Assembly: GCF_901709675.1 (NCBI RefSeq)
Contig: NC_051096.1
Coordinates: forward strand, 3,067,001 to 3,131,000
Origin: Syngnathus acus
Lineage: Eukaryota; Chordata; Actinopteri; Syngnathiformes; Syngnathidae
Direction: 5' to 3'
DNA: 64,000 nucleotides
Part shown: piece by piece, positions 36,803 to 50,131 of the stretch
Layout of the letters: the number at the start of each line of letters is the position of its first letter
Numbering within the stretch: position 1 is the stretch's first letter
Translations under genes and position numbers: made by a program
Notes under the pieces: generated by a model
Told to the model about the DNA's origin: nothing
Database searches by the model: none
What the model saw: the letters and a program-made list of their open reading frames with translations, nothing else

Positions 36803-39800
36803 GTCTATTAGATAATGGGCGTAAGCTAAAGTGGGTCAGACCAGTTGTCCTGTCAAGAAACGGAGACAAAAAGTAACTGGATTGCTGTCACTTGACATCA
36901 TTTCTGTAAAACTCCATTTGCTAAGTTTTCCCACGACACACATGTCTCCTCTGTGCCAAATGTAGGAAAATGTCATCTATGTTTGAAGTGAATATTTTAA
37001 AAAATATGTGTGTGTGTGTGCTCCACTTCCAGGTTGTGTGTTGCCTCAGCTGTTGTGAATTAGCTTAGTATGCCAAGGCTCGTCCCGCCTACCCCCTTTT
37101 TTTTTTTTATATTCGTACTGAAATTTAATATCATCTTTTGTCTGGGGAGAAGGTCAGCTAGTAGGAAGGTCCGAGTAGCGTCCCTTTATTACTCGCACGC
37201 ATGCCTTTCGTTCGTATTTGCACCTTTTAAGTGTGTGTGTGTGTGCTCGAGTGTGCTCTTAAATGTTTACGACGTGGAAACTCCGCGCCGCATTATTCAC
37301 ATGTGCGTATCAAAACTCGGTGTGTGCGCGTACACATAGTTTCCGTCAAGTTGCGCGTCGGCCAGGAGTCGGGCTCGCTGCGTTAATGTTAAGGCAAAGA
37401 CGAAATGGGCCAATCGGGAGGAAGCTATGAAGAAGTCTGCCATTTTGGTGTCTTGATTTTTTTTTTTTTTTTAGTTGAATGGCTCGCCATCAATCACGAA
37501 ACTAATATCGCAGCTCTGTAAGGTCAGAGCTTGAGCAAATGTCTTAAGAGATATATTGCCCCCCACCCAATTGTAATAAATGGCTCCTTGGTTGTCTGGA
37601 TTGAAGTCGGGCATTGAAACGGTGGCGGGCGGCTTGTGTGTGTGTTTGTACGTGGGTGCGTGCAACAAAGTGGCCACAAACCGCTTTTGTTTCCACCCAG
37701 CCTGAGCTGCAGCAGTGACAGCTGCAGCGCAACTGCGTGTGTGCCGGTAGTGGCAAAGAGAAAGACCAGAGTATTTAGCACAGTTGACATGCAGGCCACG
37801 GTTGCCCCCAGTATGCCGGACCAAGCTGGCGGAAGCACACACACGTGTCCCTGGGAAGCCTGAGCCTCCAGATAACATGGCGACAACAATACGGCAGCGC
37901 TTTTAAGAAGCTAGCCTCTCCATGTTTTGTGTGGAATTCTGAAGATCCAGACCGCAACCCCGCCCGGCCTCTCCCACTGACGCCCGCCCCGGTCTCCCCC
38001 AGCCCCGGGTTGAGTTTCAGTCGGGAATGCGCAAGTGGAGCTTGTCTGCGTGTGTGAATCGGCCACTTTTGTCAAGTTGATGCACTTAATTGGGGCAAAG
38101 GAGAAGCTCAACAAAGCCTGGACTGTTGCCTTGCCGCTGGGAAAGACACTCATCACGTGTCGAGCTTCTTGTGGCGTCTCGACGGGAGTTCTCGCCAACC
38201 TTATTTTGCTCATTCCTCCTCTGATCGGCTGGCGTGTCGATTCTCCGCTGTTTAAACTTTCTCTCAAGCTCCTATCTAGCGTTCCATTTTTTTCTTTAAA
38301 ACAGGAAACCAGCACGATTGGAGCACTTCCTGTGTTTTAATAGCCGTGCAGGAAACAGAACAAACGGAGCTGGATTCAAATACAAACATCGAGCGAGGGA
38401 GAGCGACGGCGAGAGAGAGAGAGGGGGTGGGAGTTAGACGGCGAGAGAGCGAGAGTGAGATTTTTTTAGCAGCTGCAAACCATTTGAGTTGCTGTGCGGC
38501 CGCCCGGCAAGAGGCAGAGAGCACAGCTTGGCAGCACACACGGCAGAAAGAAAAGAAAAGCAAAGGAGGAGAAAAGGGGGAACTGCGTGGCACTTTGTTT
38601 CCCGGAGAGAGAAAGAGAGAGAGTAGCAAGCTGGTGGGGGAAACAGTGAGAGAAGCGTCTCGGGATTCTGCAACCCCAAAAGCTGGCAACAAGGCTGTGA
38701 GGGCTGTCTGGGTCTCTGCCCCCCCCCCCCTTTGGATACCTCGCTGGATTGGGATTCAACACCCGCCCCTTTATTTTGATCTTTGGACTTGCTGGACCAC
38801 GTCTCCCCCAGGAGCTGTGGATGAAGCTGGGATGAGAGACTTGCCTCCAAAGGGAAACCACGTTGTCCTCTTTTGTTCCGCATCTTGATCAAATGTTCTT
38901 TTTCCCGTTGCTATGGTGCAGACACGTCTGAGATTCCGGAGACAAATCCCGAATTCTTTGTGACAGGGGGAAGGACAGAAGGTAGCATTGACGTTCTTCT
39001 TCTGCACTTTGTACGCTTTGCGGATAAGCGTGCGCCTTTTGTCACCTTAAAAGGAGACTTTTTACACTTTGACACCGACATGGGGAAGCGGCAGGAAGAG
39101 CCAAACGTCGGCCGCAGAATGACTTTCTGACTATGGACGCCGCCACCGCGCTCCTCTCTCGTCAAGGCGGCACAAAGGGGCGTTATCGTCTCGTCTTGGA
39201 CTTTGTACGGCGGAGGCGACGATGACTCTTGTTCCGCACCGGCAGCCTTCGCTCGTCTTAAGTAAACACGACTTGTGATTAATATGGTGCCGAGAGGGAG
39301 GGCCGCCCGTGTCGCTCCCTCTCCGGTGCCACGCAGCATCGCACAAAGACGGCGTAATCGCACAGCTGTCGAGGTGACATAGCGGATGAGACCACTCCAA
39401 ATGCATGCTGCCGTTTTGTGGCTTTCTTCCGAGAGACTGTGTGTGTTGTTTTTGATTCGCCATCTGCTGCACTTCAAACGAGCTCCCGCGTGGCTTTTTG
39501 CGCCACGCCAAAGCCGCTGAAGCAAACATGGGGAAGCCCCTGAGTCGCCCCGACTGTCTCCAGCAAAGCCCCCGTTGTCTGAGCAAAGGCGACGAGGAGG
39601 AGGCCTACATCGAGGATTGCTACGTCCCGCAGAGGTCCATATATGACACCATGCGCATCAACGAGCAGATCGATCAAGGGGCCAAGATGTGCCAACCCTC
39701 ACGAAGCACTCTGGGCTCGGGCGGGGAGATCCGAGGCGAAGGGAGCACGCTGTCCAGCAACGGGACTATCGGAGCCGACCTCGGAGGGGTTTTTGTCTCT

Positions 39801-42800
39801 CGGGCTTTGGACAACCCCGGAGGACCCCGGAAATTGGACGAGAGGGTCATCTTTGATGCCCTCAAGCTAACCGGTGACGCTCAGATGATTTCACCCCCTG
39901 TGGGCATTGTGACTTCAAGTCTGACTAATCCGACTTCGACCTCTGCCTCGGGAGTATCTCTGGTGGCTAAGAGGCGGCACCAGGCCGGAGAGAAGCGGGA
40001 CAACCCGAACCGTCGCTCTTGGAAAGCTTTTATATCGCCAACCTTTCCAGACTTTGCCGAGAGATTGGAGTTCACGGGTGTGGAATGTTCAGAAAAGCGT
40101 ACGTCGGCGGCAGGCCTGCCTCACTCTCCGATTTCACCCGTTCAGCTGATCCGCCCGTGTACGCCGAGCTCCTCCACGCCTTCCTTGCCACCTTACACGC
40201 CCTCGCCATCTTCATCCACCCCTCACACGCCTCCCGTCTCTTCATCACCCGTCGGTTTCCCCATCCCGCTTCTCCTGCAGCATCCCTGCAAACCAAAACA
40301 GCTTTTATCGCACAAAGCTAAACGTGACCCGTTGTCCTCACCTTCCAAAGACTCGGGCTTCATATTTAGAACTTCTGAGCAATCCTTTCAGAGGAGCCCC
40401 AGAAAAAATTCGGGGCACAAACGGACTATTAGTTCTTCTAAGAGCGGAATTGAGCAAATCGTCGAGGAAACGGTCGAATTAGTTAAGACGTCAGATTCCG
40501 AGCGGGATTCCCCTCTTTTAGAACAGGATCAGGATGACGATGCGCCTCTCCTTCCACCAAAACCGGTCTTCTGTCCACCCACCAAGGCCCGCACGTGGCC
40601 CCGTGTGATGATACCGGGGAAGAATACCCCAGTGGGCTTAAGGCACAACTTCCCCATTCTCCCACCTTTGCCTCCCCTTTTGGGTGAGGAGAACAGCCAG
40701 GATGAGGAGTCTCTTCATCTCCTGGATCCTCCATCCCCGTTTCTGAAGGAACACGAAGAGCTTCCGTACCAAGGATTGCCTCTGTCCCCATCCTTCAGTC
40801 ATTTAGATGGTGACGAAGGTCTCCTGGGTTGGGGAGGCAATCTCAGGGAGCGCACGGCTTCTGAGCTCAAGTTTGAAGAAGACGAGCGCAGAATCCTGGA
40901 GGGGCTGGAAGAACAAGAGGATGTTGAGATGGCTGAGAGAAGGGAGGACATGTGGACTCTGGAAAGAGCTAAAGCAGAGGAAGAGAGAGCTGAACGAGAG
41001 GAGCGAGAGTGGGAGGCGGTCCTTAAATTGGATAACAGGGAGACCATGGACCAGTCATGGGAAACATTAGCGTCAGAAGGATGGGAATTAACCAACTCTT
41101 CTGGACAGTGGCCTGTCTTGACCCCCCCTGTGGACTTCCAAGGTCCCGAGGCACCCAGCGGGTCACCCTGCCCCAGTTCAGAGGCAGAATCTGATGACCT
41201 CTTCCTGGAGCTGGAAAGGCAGTGTGAGGAGGAGGTGGACGGGAACGAGGGAGTAGAAATGAGTGTCGACCACGAGCCTCTCCATCCATATTCTCTTCCT
41301 TATGGAGGGAACCTCCAACAGGAGGAAGTATCCTATACTGACTGGGAAAATTGTGAAGAGACCCTTCCTCTAACTGAATCACATGTTGTTGATTTCCAAG
41401 ACTTTGACTCCAAACGTGCGCAAGACTGTGAAAAGGAACACTGCTTCATCGATGACGACGGAGATGTTGCCCCTTGTGACTTTGAAAGCGAGGAAGAGGA
41501 GATGACAGAGGCAGCTCTCGATTACCAGCAGGAGTGTACCTTCCAACTGGAGCAGGAAATACCAGAAGAGACTGGGACAGAACTGGACAGCGGGGCCTCA
41601 TCGCAATGTGATCCTCTGGCTCTTCAGGATACTGAGCAAGAAGTGGAATTTGAAGAAAATGTCTTTGGAGATCTGTTTGATCAATCGAGTTTGGACAGTC
41701 GCGAGGGAACCCATGAACTTTTCAACATGGTTGAAGAAGAAAACCCAAAAGACTCTCAAGAGGATGTTGACAGTCAAATTTCCTGCCAGGATGCCTCGGT
41801 CCCCTGTGAGGAATCGGATGGCGTGTTCTTTGAGGCAAAGGTGCCAGATTCCATCTCAGCGGATGTGTCGGAACAAGACGTGAACTTGGAAACTACAACT
41901 GAGGTGAAAGCAAGCACCCCAAAATCAGACTCCGCGCATCCTCCATCTCCTCAACTCACAGACTCGTCCACTAGTTTACTTCAGTCCTTCTTGGAATCGG
42001 ACTCTGACCTCACACACTCAACCCCAGCATCTTCTTTATCTCAGTGCCCCATAAAATCAGACTCCTGTGCGGCTTCCTCAGTCTCTAAAGACTCGGAAGC
42101 CTTTGTAATATCAGATAGCTTTGTTTACTTGGCAGTGTCGGCCCCTCCTCAGTTTTTAAACGAGTGCCCCCCATCCCCATTCGGAAACTTCAGCTCCCCA
42201 AGTCCGGTACCCCCATGTTGCGCAGGCCAAGACGAGGATGAGGAGGGCCCCGTCCTGTCCCCTGACAGTTTTGTTTACATGGCGGCACCTGAGAGGCCCA
42301 AGCCCGGTCCCTCGGATGTCAGCTCGGCCTGTGAAGACATCCAAGATCTGGACTCGTATTCGGAAGGCACTCAGTCCGGGATGGACGGGGTCGAGTTTGT
42401 CCTGGGAGAGGACAGCGACTGGGAGTCTGACGGCTCGGCGCTAGACTTTGTGTCCAACGACCCGATCTGGGACCAACTGGAGCCAGGTCTGCTCCAAGGT
42501 CTCTTTAGTCAGACCCAATCCATCCCGGTGGGAGATGGATCCCTAAGAGGATCCCCGATTTGTCCCACAGGAACCACCACATCAAATTCTGCATCAGACA
42601 GTGAATCGATGCCAGAATGTTCCGACACTGAACCACCGGAAGAGGTATGCCACCATTTAAATGTTTGATGCTTCAGAATAGCTCAAAGTTATGCAGACGT
42701 CGTCGTTAGCCGGCCGCGTTTGCGAGCGGGACAACTTTAAACCGATTGCAACTCGATGCGCCGCAGCACTTGTGCGCGGCGGTCCTCGAGTTGTCTGCGG

Positions 42801-45800
42801 TGGGCATTTGGGTGGGAGGTCAGCGCTAATCTACGTTTAGCGGCGAGTGTGTTATTTCTGTATGTGGAGCTAAAAGCAGTGGGAGCCTGCTTCAGGTCAG
42901 GTTTAGAACCTTTTGTCTGGTTCTGTTGACTCTACGCCTGAGTACACAATACCTCGAATGCTGGGCGTATTCACCGGTGTGTGTTTGTTGTGTCTGGATC
43001 ATTGGAACTTTTTTTTTTTTTTTGACCACTGTTTGCAAATCCGATGAACATGTCGCCGTGTTTCTCGTAATGCGTGTGACAGAGTTTGTTCTTGTGGTGG
43101 CTCTTTCGCAGTATAGCATTTAGCGCAGCAGCGTGCGGTAAGAGCTAAAAGTATGCTCCAATCTCGGCTCACCAAACGTGAACCATGTGACCCCCTCTGA
43201 GACCACTTGTCCAATTAGATGGCCAGGCTGGCCTCCATGCCACACCAGCGTGCAAAACTACATATGATAACTACAGGCTTGGAGTGCAGTTTTCATCTGG
43301 CACTAGCGTGATTTGTTGTTGTCCTTGCATCAGTCCGAGTCTGCGTGTCGCCTCTGACCTCCTTTAAATGCCACCAGTCGTTTCTCTGTTCCTTCTCTGA
43401 GGCAATTTCAAAACTCTTGCGGTTGTTTTATTAGTTTATTTTGTGCCTCCCTCAAAGGACTGCTTTGAAACAAAATGGGTGTTTGTGTAGTTCGATAGAG
43501 GTCACATTGACGCCTGCAGTGTTATGAAGTCCTTTTTAGGTCTCGAGTCAACTGACCCCCCTCAAACACCCTCAGCCACGCTTGAATGCTTTTGCTTCGA
43601 GATAAGGAGGTGAGAGCTAAACAGTGTGCGCGCGTGCACGCGCGTTAGCTCCTTCGTTAGCGTTTGATAGCATGATAAGAGGCGGAGGGCGTGCACGCTG
43701 GCAGGCTGGTGCACCAGCAGAAGGCCGTTTGGATCATTTAAAGGGCCAGCGCGCTTTTGTGTGCCCTGCAGACAAAACAGACTAGACAGACAGATGGACG
43801 TAGCGTTAGCATGCTGTTTGATAGCTGCGGGGGGCGAGCATCACCTTCGCTGTTCAAAGCCGAATGGTTCTGCCACATTTCATGCACGTATCAAATGAAA
43901 GTCTTGCGAGGAAGGCTTTTCGGGTCTGTAAGTCGGCGTTATCGGCGTCACGTCACGATGTCGGCGCCGCACTTTGTTTTCCTCGCTCGCTGACGACAGG
44001 AAGGATGGAGGGCTGAAAGGCAGGAAGTGAGCGAGGGTAAGCGGCCCGCAGGCAGGAAGTAAGGAAAGAGCCTGAAGACAAACAGTCTGATAGCAGGCAC
44101 CGGGTCGGGTCATGGAGGAAAAACTTTAAGGGAAAGGGAGTTGGTTAGCTCAAGTAATCGGGAAGAAGCAACTGTGCTTCCAGGGTGACAAAGATGTGAG
44201 CAAGAAAAGATGGAGTCTGCTGCGTGGGTTGTGGGTCGCGTGCTGTTGGGAGGAATGGAAGAATGACAAGTATGTGGGACATTCTCCACAACGCCGCTTG
44301 TGTGTGGACTGCGGCCAGAGAGAGGAGGAGAAGTCAACTACAAAGTACGCAGTGTGTGTACTTTATCTACGCGGCGCACACACACACACAACTCTCCTCG
44401 CCTCGGCTTATTGTTGTTTTTCCTGGCTGTGCTCTTCCTTCATTTTTCACCTTCCTGACTGTTTAAAAACAAAGATGAGTCAGCAAATAAATACATTTGT
44501 GTTGACAGGTGAGAAGTTCTGAGCAAGTGCAAATGTTGAATTCAAGCGACGACTAACTCGACTCTTCTCTGGATTGTCAGGCTCTGGAACGAGAGCAAGT
44601 GGACGGCGTCCAAGCCAAGCTGCAGCACGTCAACGCTGTCGGCCAGGGTCTGATCCAAAGCGCCGCCAAGAACACGGACACCCGGGCGTTGGAGCACGAC
44701 CTGGACCAAACCAACCAGAGATGGAACTCGCTCAACAAGAGGGTGAGGAGAGAAAAGTATGCTCGCGTTTATGTCTGGGAACACAAGAGTAACGGTGGGC
44801 TCGACAGGTGGCCGAGAGGATCGCCCAACTGCAGGAGGCCCTGTTGCATTGTGGCAAATTCCAGGACGCCTTGGAGCCGCTGCTCAGCTGGCTGAGCGAC
44901 ACAGAGGAGCTGGTAGCCAATCAGAAGCCGCCGTCGGCCGAGTACCGCGTGGTCAAGGCCCAGATTCAAGAGCAGAAGGTGAGAGCGGGATTTCTATCAC
45001 TAATCATCCCTTTGTGGATTTATATCTCGGTGATGTTTTGACTCGGCGCTAAATGGAGCCATTCGACTGGCAACAGGGAACTTGTGGGATGGCGTCATTT
45101 GTTTAGCAAACATCCATTTCCTGTGTTTGTAAATGCGTTTAGCCATCATTTGTTTACATCCATCCTGCTCGCTTGCTTTTAAATTCCACTCTCCTGCGTC
45201 GGTGGTCCAGCTGCTCCAGAGGCTGCTGGATGACCGGCGGCCCACGGTGGAGATGATCCGCGCCGAGGGCGCGCGCATCGCCGCCACCGCCGACGCTCAG
45301 GACCGAGAGAAGATCCAGAGCCAGCTACAAAGTCTGGCCCAGAGGTGGAACGACCTCCTGGACAAGGCCAGCTCCAGGTAGATGCTTTGATTTGGTTTGT
45401 TCATCTAAGCGATCAAATGCTAATAAAGAGCCTCCTCCTCATTTTTGGGCGTTTAGGCAAAGGCAGCTGGAGGAGCTGCAGGTGCTGGCGCTCCACTTCC
45501 ACGAGGCTCTGGAGCCGCTAGGCGAGTGGCTGAGCGCCACCGAGAGACGCGTCAGCTCCGCCGAGCCCATGGGAACCCAGACGGCTAAGATCAGCCAGCA
45601 GATCGTCAAGCACAAGGTAGCCATCATTCTTAGCTTTCTTCAAACGTTTTTGCTATTTATAAGGTCGTTAACACCGTATACAGCCGGGGGGAACCGATTT
45701 GAAACCAAAACAATGTGATCTTGCCAAATAGTGATCCCACTTTTGGCTGCTCGTAAATAAATAAAACATTTACAATACTGTTGGCAGTTTTGAGTGTGGC

Positions 45801-46068
45801 TTTGGCTGGCCAAAATGAAAGTTGGATATATTAAGTAGCGCTAAGTCCGAATTACAATCCACTCAGCGTGTGACACAAACATGACCCATAAAACGTCATC
45901 TTCATTTTATCTTTTTGAATTGTTTCATATTTTGGTGTGTGTTATTATTCATTCGTCTTTCCAGTTTATGATTTTCAGCTTTATGATTTGTCATCACCAT
46001 GCTCATATTTTATTTGTCTCCATCCTTTGTTCTCTTTTCTGTTATCTGTCCCTTTTTATCACACACAT

Positions 46069-46100
<32 letters not shown>

Positions 46101-49100
46101 GCACCTCCCAGGCCATCCAAGACGACGTGCGCGCTCGAGAGTCGGACGTAGCGCACCTGCGTTCCCTCAGCCAATCGCTGGCTCCGCTCAGCTCCGCCTC
46201 GGACCGGGATTGGCTGGGCGAGCGCGTGGAGGCGGTCCGCTCGGGCCACGCCCAGCTTTCCGAGTGGTGCGAGCGGCGGGCGGCGCTGCTGGAACAGGCG
46301 CTGGCCAACGCTCGGCTTTTTGGCGAGGACGAGGTGGAGGTGCTCAACTGGCTGGCCGAGGTGGGCCAGCGACTGGCGCTGGTGTCGGTGCAGACTTACC
46401 AAGCCGACGTGCTGGCCGAGCAGCACAAGCACACGCTGGTACGATGACGACGGTGGCAGGCGGAGAAAAATGAACTCCAAACACTGTTTACATTTAAACT
46501 TTAGTATTGAATCGAATGCAAATGATGAAGTCAGCGATAATGACGTTTGTTGTCTTTCCCAATCACAGTCACTCAACGAGGAGATTGTAAGCAGGAAGAA
46601 GACAGTGGACCAGGCCGTCAAGAACGGACAAGCTCTTCTCAAGCAGACCACTGGTGGGTATCTGGCGCCGCTCAGCTCCCTCCATCGTCGACCTGACCGC
46701 CCGGCTGGAATTTGCAGGCGAGGAGGTTCTGCTGATTCAGGAGAAACTGGACGGCATCAAGTCTCGCTACGCCGAGATGACGGCGGGCAGCAGCAAAGCG
46801 CTGCGCACGCTGGAGCAGGCGCTGCAGCTGGCCACGCGTTTCGCCAGCGCCCACCACGACCTCAACCAATGGCTGGACGCCGTGGAGGCCGAGCTCAACG
46901 ACGTGGAGCCCGACGCCTCGCCCGCCTACCAGGAGCGACAGAAGGTACGTCAGCGAGGCTCTGCGAGATTATACTTTTCTTTTCATCATCTTAACTTTAT
47001 AGGAGTTGAAAAAAGTGTCAGCCGAGAAGCGTTTGGTGCTGGACACCCTCAACGAAGTGGGCAGCGCCCTGCTGGACTTGGTGCCCTGGCGAGCCCGCGA
47101 GGGTCTGGACCGACTGGTCGCCGACGCCAACCAGCGCTACCGACAAGCCGACGACACCATCACGCAGCGGGTGCAGCTCGTGCAGGCCGCCATCCAGAGG
47201 TCGCAGCAGGTACTGCGGGATTATTTCTAGTTCTCGCGAGTTCTGATCACCTCTTTATTTTATTATTGACACACAATTTCCTCATTGCAGTACGAGGAGG
47301 CGGTGGACGCCGAGCTGGCCTGGCTTGGCGAGACGGAGCGCAAGCTGGCGTCGCTAGGCCCGCTGAGCCTGGAGCCCGACGTGACGGTGGCCCAGCTGCA
47401 GGTCCAGAAGGCCTTCAACATCGACATCATCCGCCACAAGGACACCGTGGACCAGCTGCTCGCCACTCGGGACGACATTCTGGAGACGTGCAGCGACGCC
47501 CAGAAGGACGCGCTGATGGTGAGCCAGAACCCGGTTCTTCCACCAATTAGAATTTTCCCAAAACAGCTTCCTCTTTTCTCCTTCAGGTGAAGACGGATTC
47601 CTTGAGCGCCCGCTACGACGCTGTCAACCAGAACCACAGTGAGCGCTTTGCGGCCCTGGAGCAGGCTCAGGTGCTGGTGACCCGCTTCTGGGAGACCTAC
47701 GAAGAACTGGAGCCGTGGCTGGGCGAGACGGAGAGCCTCATCGGGCAGCTTCCGCCGCCCGCCATCGACACGGACGCTCTGCGCCTGCAGCAGGACCAGA
47801 TGAGGGTAAAATAGAGCAAACGTCATTATTTTAAGACCCCCGTGTAGTGTGGAAAAGATTCTCAAAATGTCTTCTCCGCCTCCGTCCAGCTTCTGAGAGA
47901 GTCCATCGCCGAACACAAGCCGCACATGGACAAGCTCCTCAAGATCGGCCCCCCGCTGGCCGAACTGAGCGCGAGCGAGGGTCCCCGGGTGACGCAATGC
48001 TACACCGATGCCGAGCGCCGCTACTCGGCCATCAAGGATGAGGTCAAAGGTCGCGCGGCGCTGCTGGACGAGGCCGTGTCGCAGTCCGCTCAGGTAGGTC
48101 CCAAACGTGTGACCGCTAAACAGCACGAGTGTGGTTTGGCTGATGAGATTCAAGACTTTTTTTGTTTTCCATATTTGTTCGACGCTGTCCATTTTTTTGC
48201 ACTTTGAAGGCATGTGTCAGATTTAACTGGTTGTCGTTTCTCCACCCTCCATCCCACCTCCATCCTTTCGTGCGTCCACTTGCACCGTGTGTTAACCCAC
48301 CCTCCTTTAACCGTCCCGTCTCCCATCCAACACGTCCTTTTTGTCCTGTCCTCCACGCCGTCGCATCTCGCCGGTTGCGTGTTCTCGCCACATGTCACCA
48401 CCACCACTTTTCTCCATGGTCACTGCTCACTGCCCGTCACCCAGCTGGTGGAGGTAAGACGGAGTTGCCTCTTTCTCACCCGCCTTCTCCTGCACAACAT
48501 TTGCTTGCCCTTAATTTTTGTTCTTATTGTCCTCGATGATGCCGTCGATTGATTTTCGAAAATATCAAACCGAGCTTTTCCTGCATTTTTTAAATTGTAC
48601 CAACCCGGTTCATTAAAAATATAATGAGAGCACAGATGGGATTTGATATTTCACATTGATTTTTAGAAGGCGGAAAATGCCAATCATCAACCTGCTTGCC
48701 CTCACCTCACGTGAAATTCGCCCGCCTTGTAGTTCCACGACAAGATGGACCCCCTTCTGGAGACCCTGGAGGCGGCCGTGCAGCGCCTGCGTCAGCCTCC
48801 GCCCGTGGCGGCGGAGGTGGACAAGATCCGCGAGCAGCTGGCCGATCACCGGGCGCAAGGTCTGGAGTTGGACAAACTGCTGCCAAGCTTCTCCGCCCTC
48901 TGCGCCCGTGGCGAGGAACTCATCGGTCGGGCTGCCCACGACGACCCGGCTGCCCAGGGTGAGTTGAAAAAATTGGTTCCGCTACAAAGAGCGACAATCT
49001 GAATAATGCCGTCCACCAGCCGTCCATTCCCGCCTGCTGCGCCTGCGCTCGCTGTGGGACGAGATCCGCCAGCGGGCTGAGGACCGCGAGAGCAAACTCA

Positions 49101-50077
49101 ACGACGTGCTGGACCTGGCCGGCAAGTTCTGGGCCGACGTGTCTGCGCTGCTGAGCACGCTGCGTGACTCGCAGGACATCGTCAAGGAGCTGGAGGACCC
49201 CGGCGTGGACCCTTCGCTCATCAAGCAGCAGATCGAGGCCGCCGAGGTGTGTAGCGCCTTCAGTTGAGGGCTTCTCAAGAGATTCTTTTTTTTAATTGAC
49301 GACGGCTTCCCCGGTCCAGGCCATCAAGGCGGAGACGGACGGCCTGAGGGAGGAACTGGAGTTCGTCAGGACCCTCGGGGCAGATCTTATCTTCGCCTGT
49401 GGAGAAACCGAGAAACCCGAAGTCAAAAAGACCATCGATGAGGTGAGTGTGTGATGCTCTAAAAAACTTTGGGTAATTTTGCTGCCTTATACTTATTTCT
49501 TTTTTTGCAACTCCTCAGATGAACGGCGCCTGGGAAAGTCTGAACCGGACATGGAGAGAAAGGATGGAGAGGCTGGATGAGGCCATGAGCGCCTCCGTGC
49601 AGTACCAGGACGCTCTGCAGGTGACTGCACGTTTCTACTCAAAAGTGTCCTCTTGAAGCCAACGGCAAAGACTTGACAACGATGATTTGTCTTTTGCAGT
49701 CCATGTTCGACTACTTGGACAACGCCGTCATCAAACTGTGCGAAATGTCCACGGTGGGCACTGACCTGGGAACGGTCAAACACCAGATTGAAGAGCTCAA
49801 GGTTGGCATCTTCTCGTTAATGTGTGAACCATTTCCCCTCCAAAATTGGAGCCCAACTGACTAAGTCTGCTTTTCCCTGGAGCAGCAGTACAAAGTGGAC
49901 GTGTACCAGCAGCAGATCGACATGGAGAAACTCTGCCACCAGGGGGAGCTGCTGCTGAAGAAAGTTTCAGACCAAACTGACCGGGACATGATCCAGGAGC
50001 CGCTGACTGAGCTGCGCCACCTGTGGGAGAATTTGGGGGACAAGATCACTCAGAGACAGGTAGACAGGGGACCACTC

Positions 50078-50131
<54 letters not shown>

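Larger units (their letters stand above)
35416..38339 (+). other. macf1: long intron with microsatellites
   Basis: No coding exon was recognised. The region contains a TG-rich array (36541-36581) and a 79-base CA array (36722-36800) in opposite sense. There are also C/G-rich low-complexity tracts around 36010-36050 and 36170-36250. A short frame starting at 35861 ends at a GTGAGT donor but in the wrong phase for the next exon and is not called. Confidence 0.6.

Noticed and set aside
47263-48213. 316-residue open frame on the minus strand across rod exons
   Set aside because: It overlaps conserved plus-strand exons, has no recognisable domain, and crosses exon-intron borders; long antisense frames follow from the GC-biased codons of spectrin repeats.
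50078-50131. Periodic unit that might be read as a CRISPR-like or coding repeat
   Set aside because: It is a perfect ATG microsatellite in an intron, without spacers, and the genome is eukaryotic.
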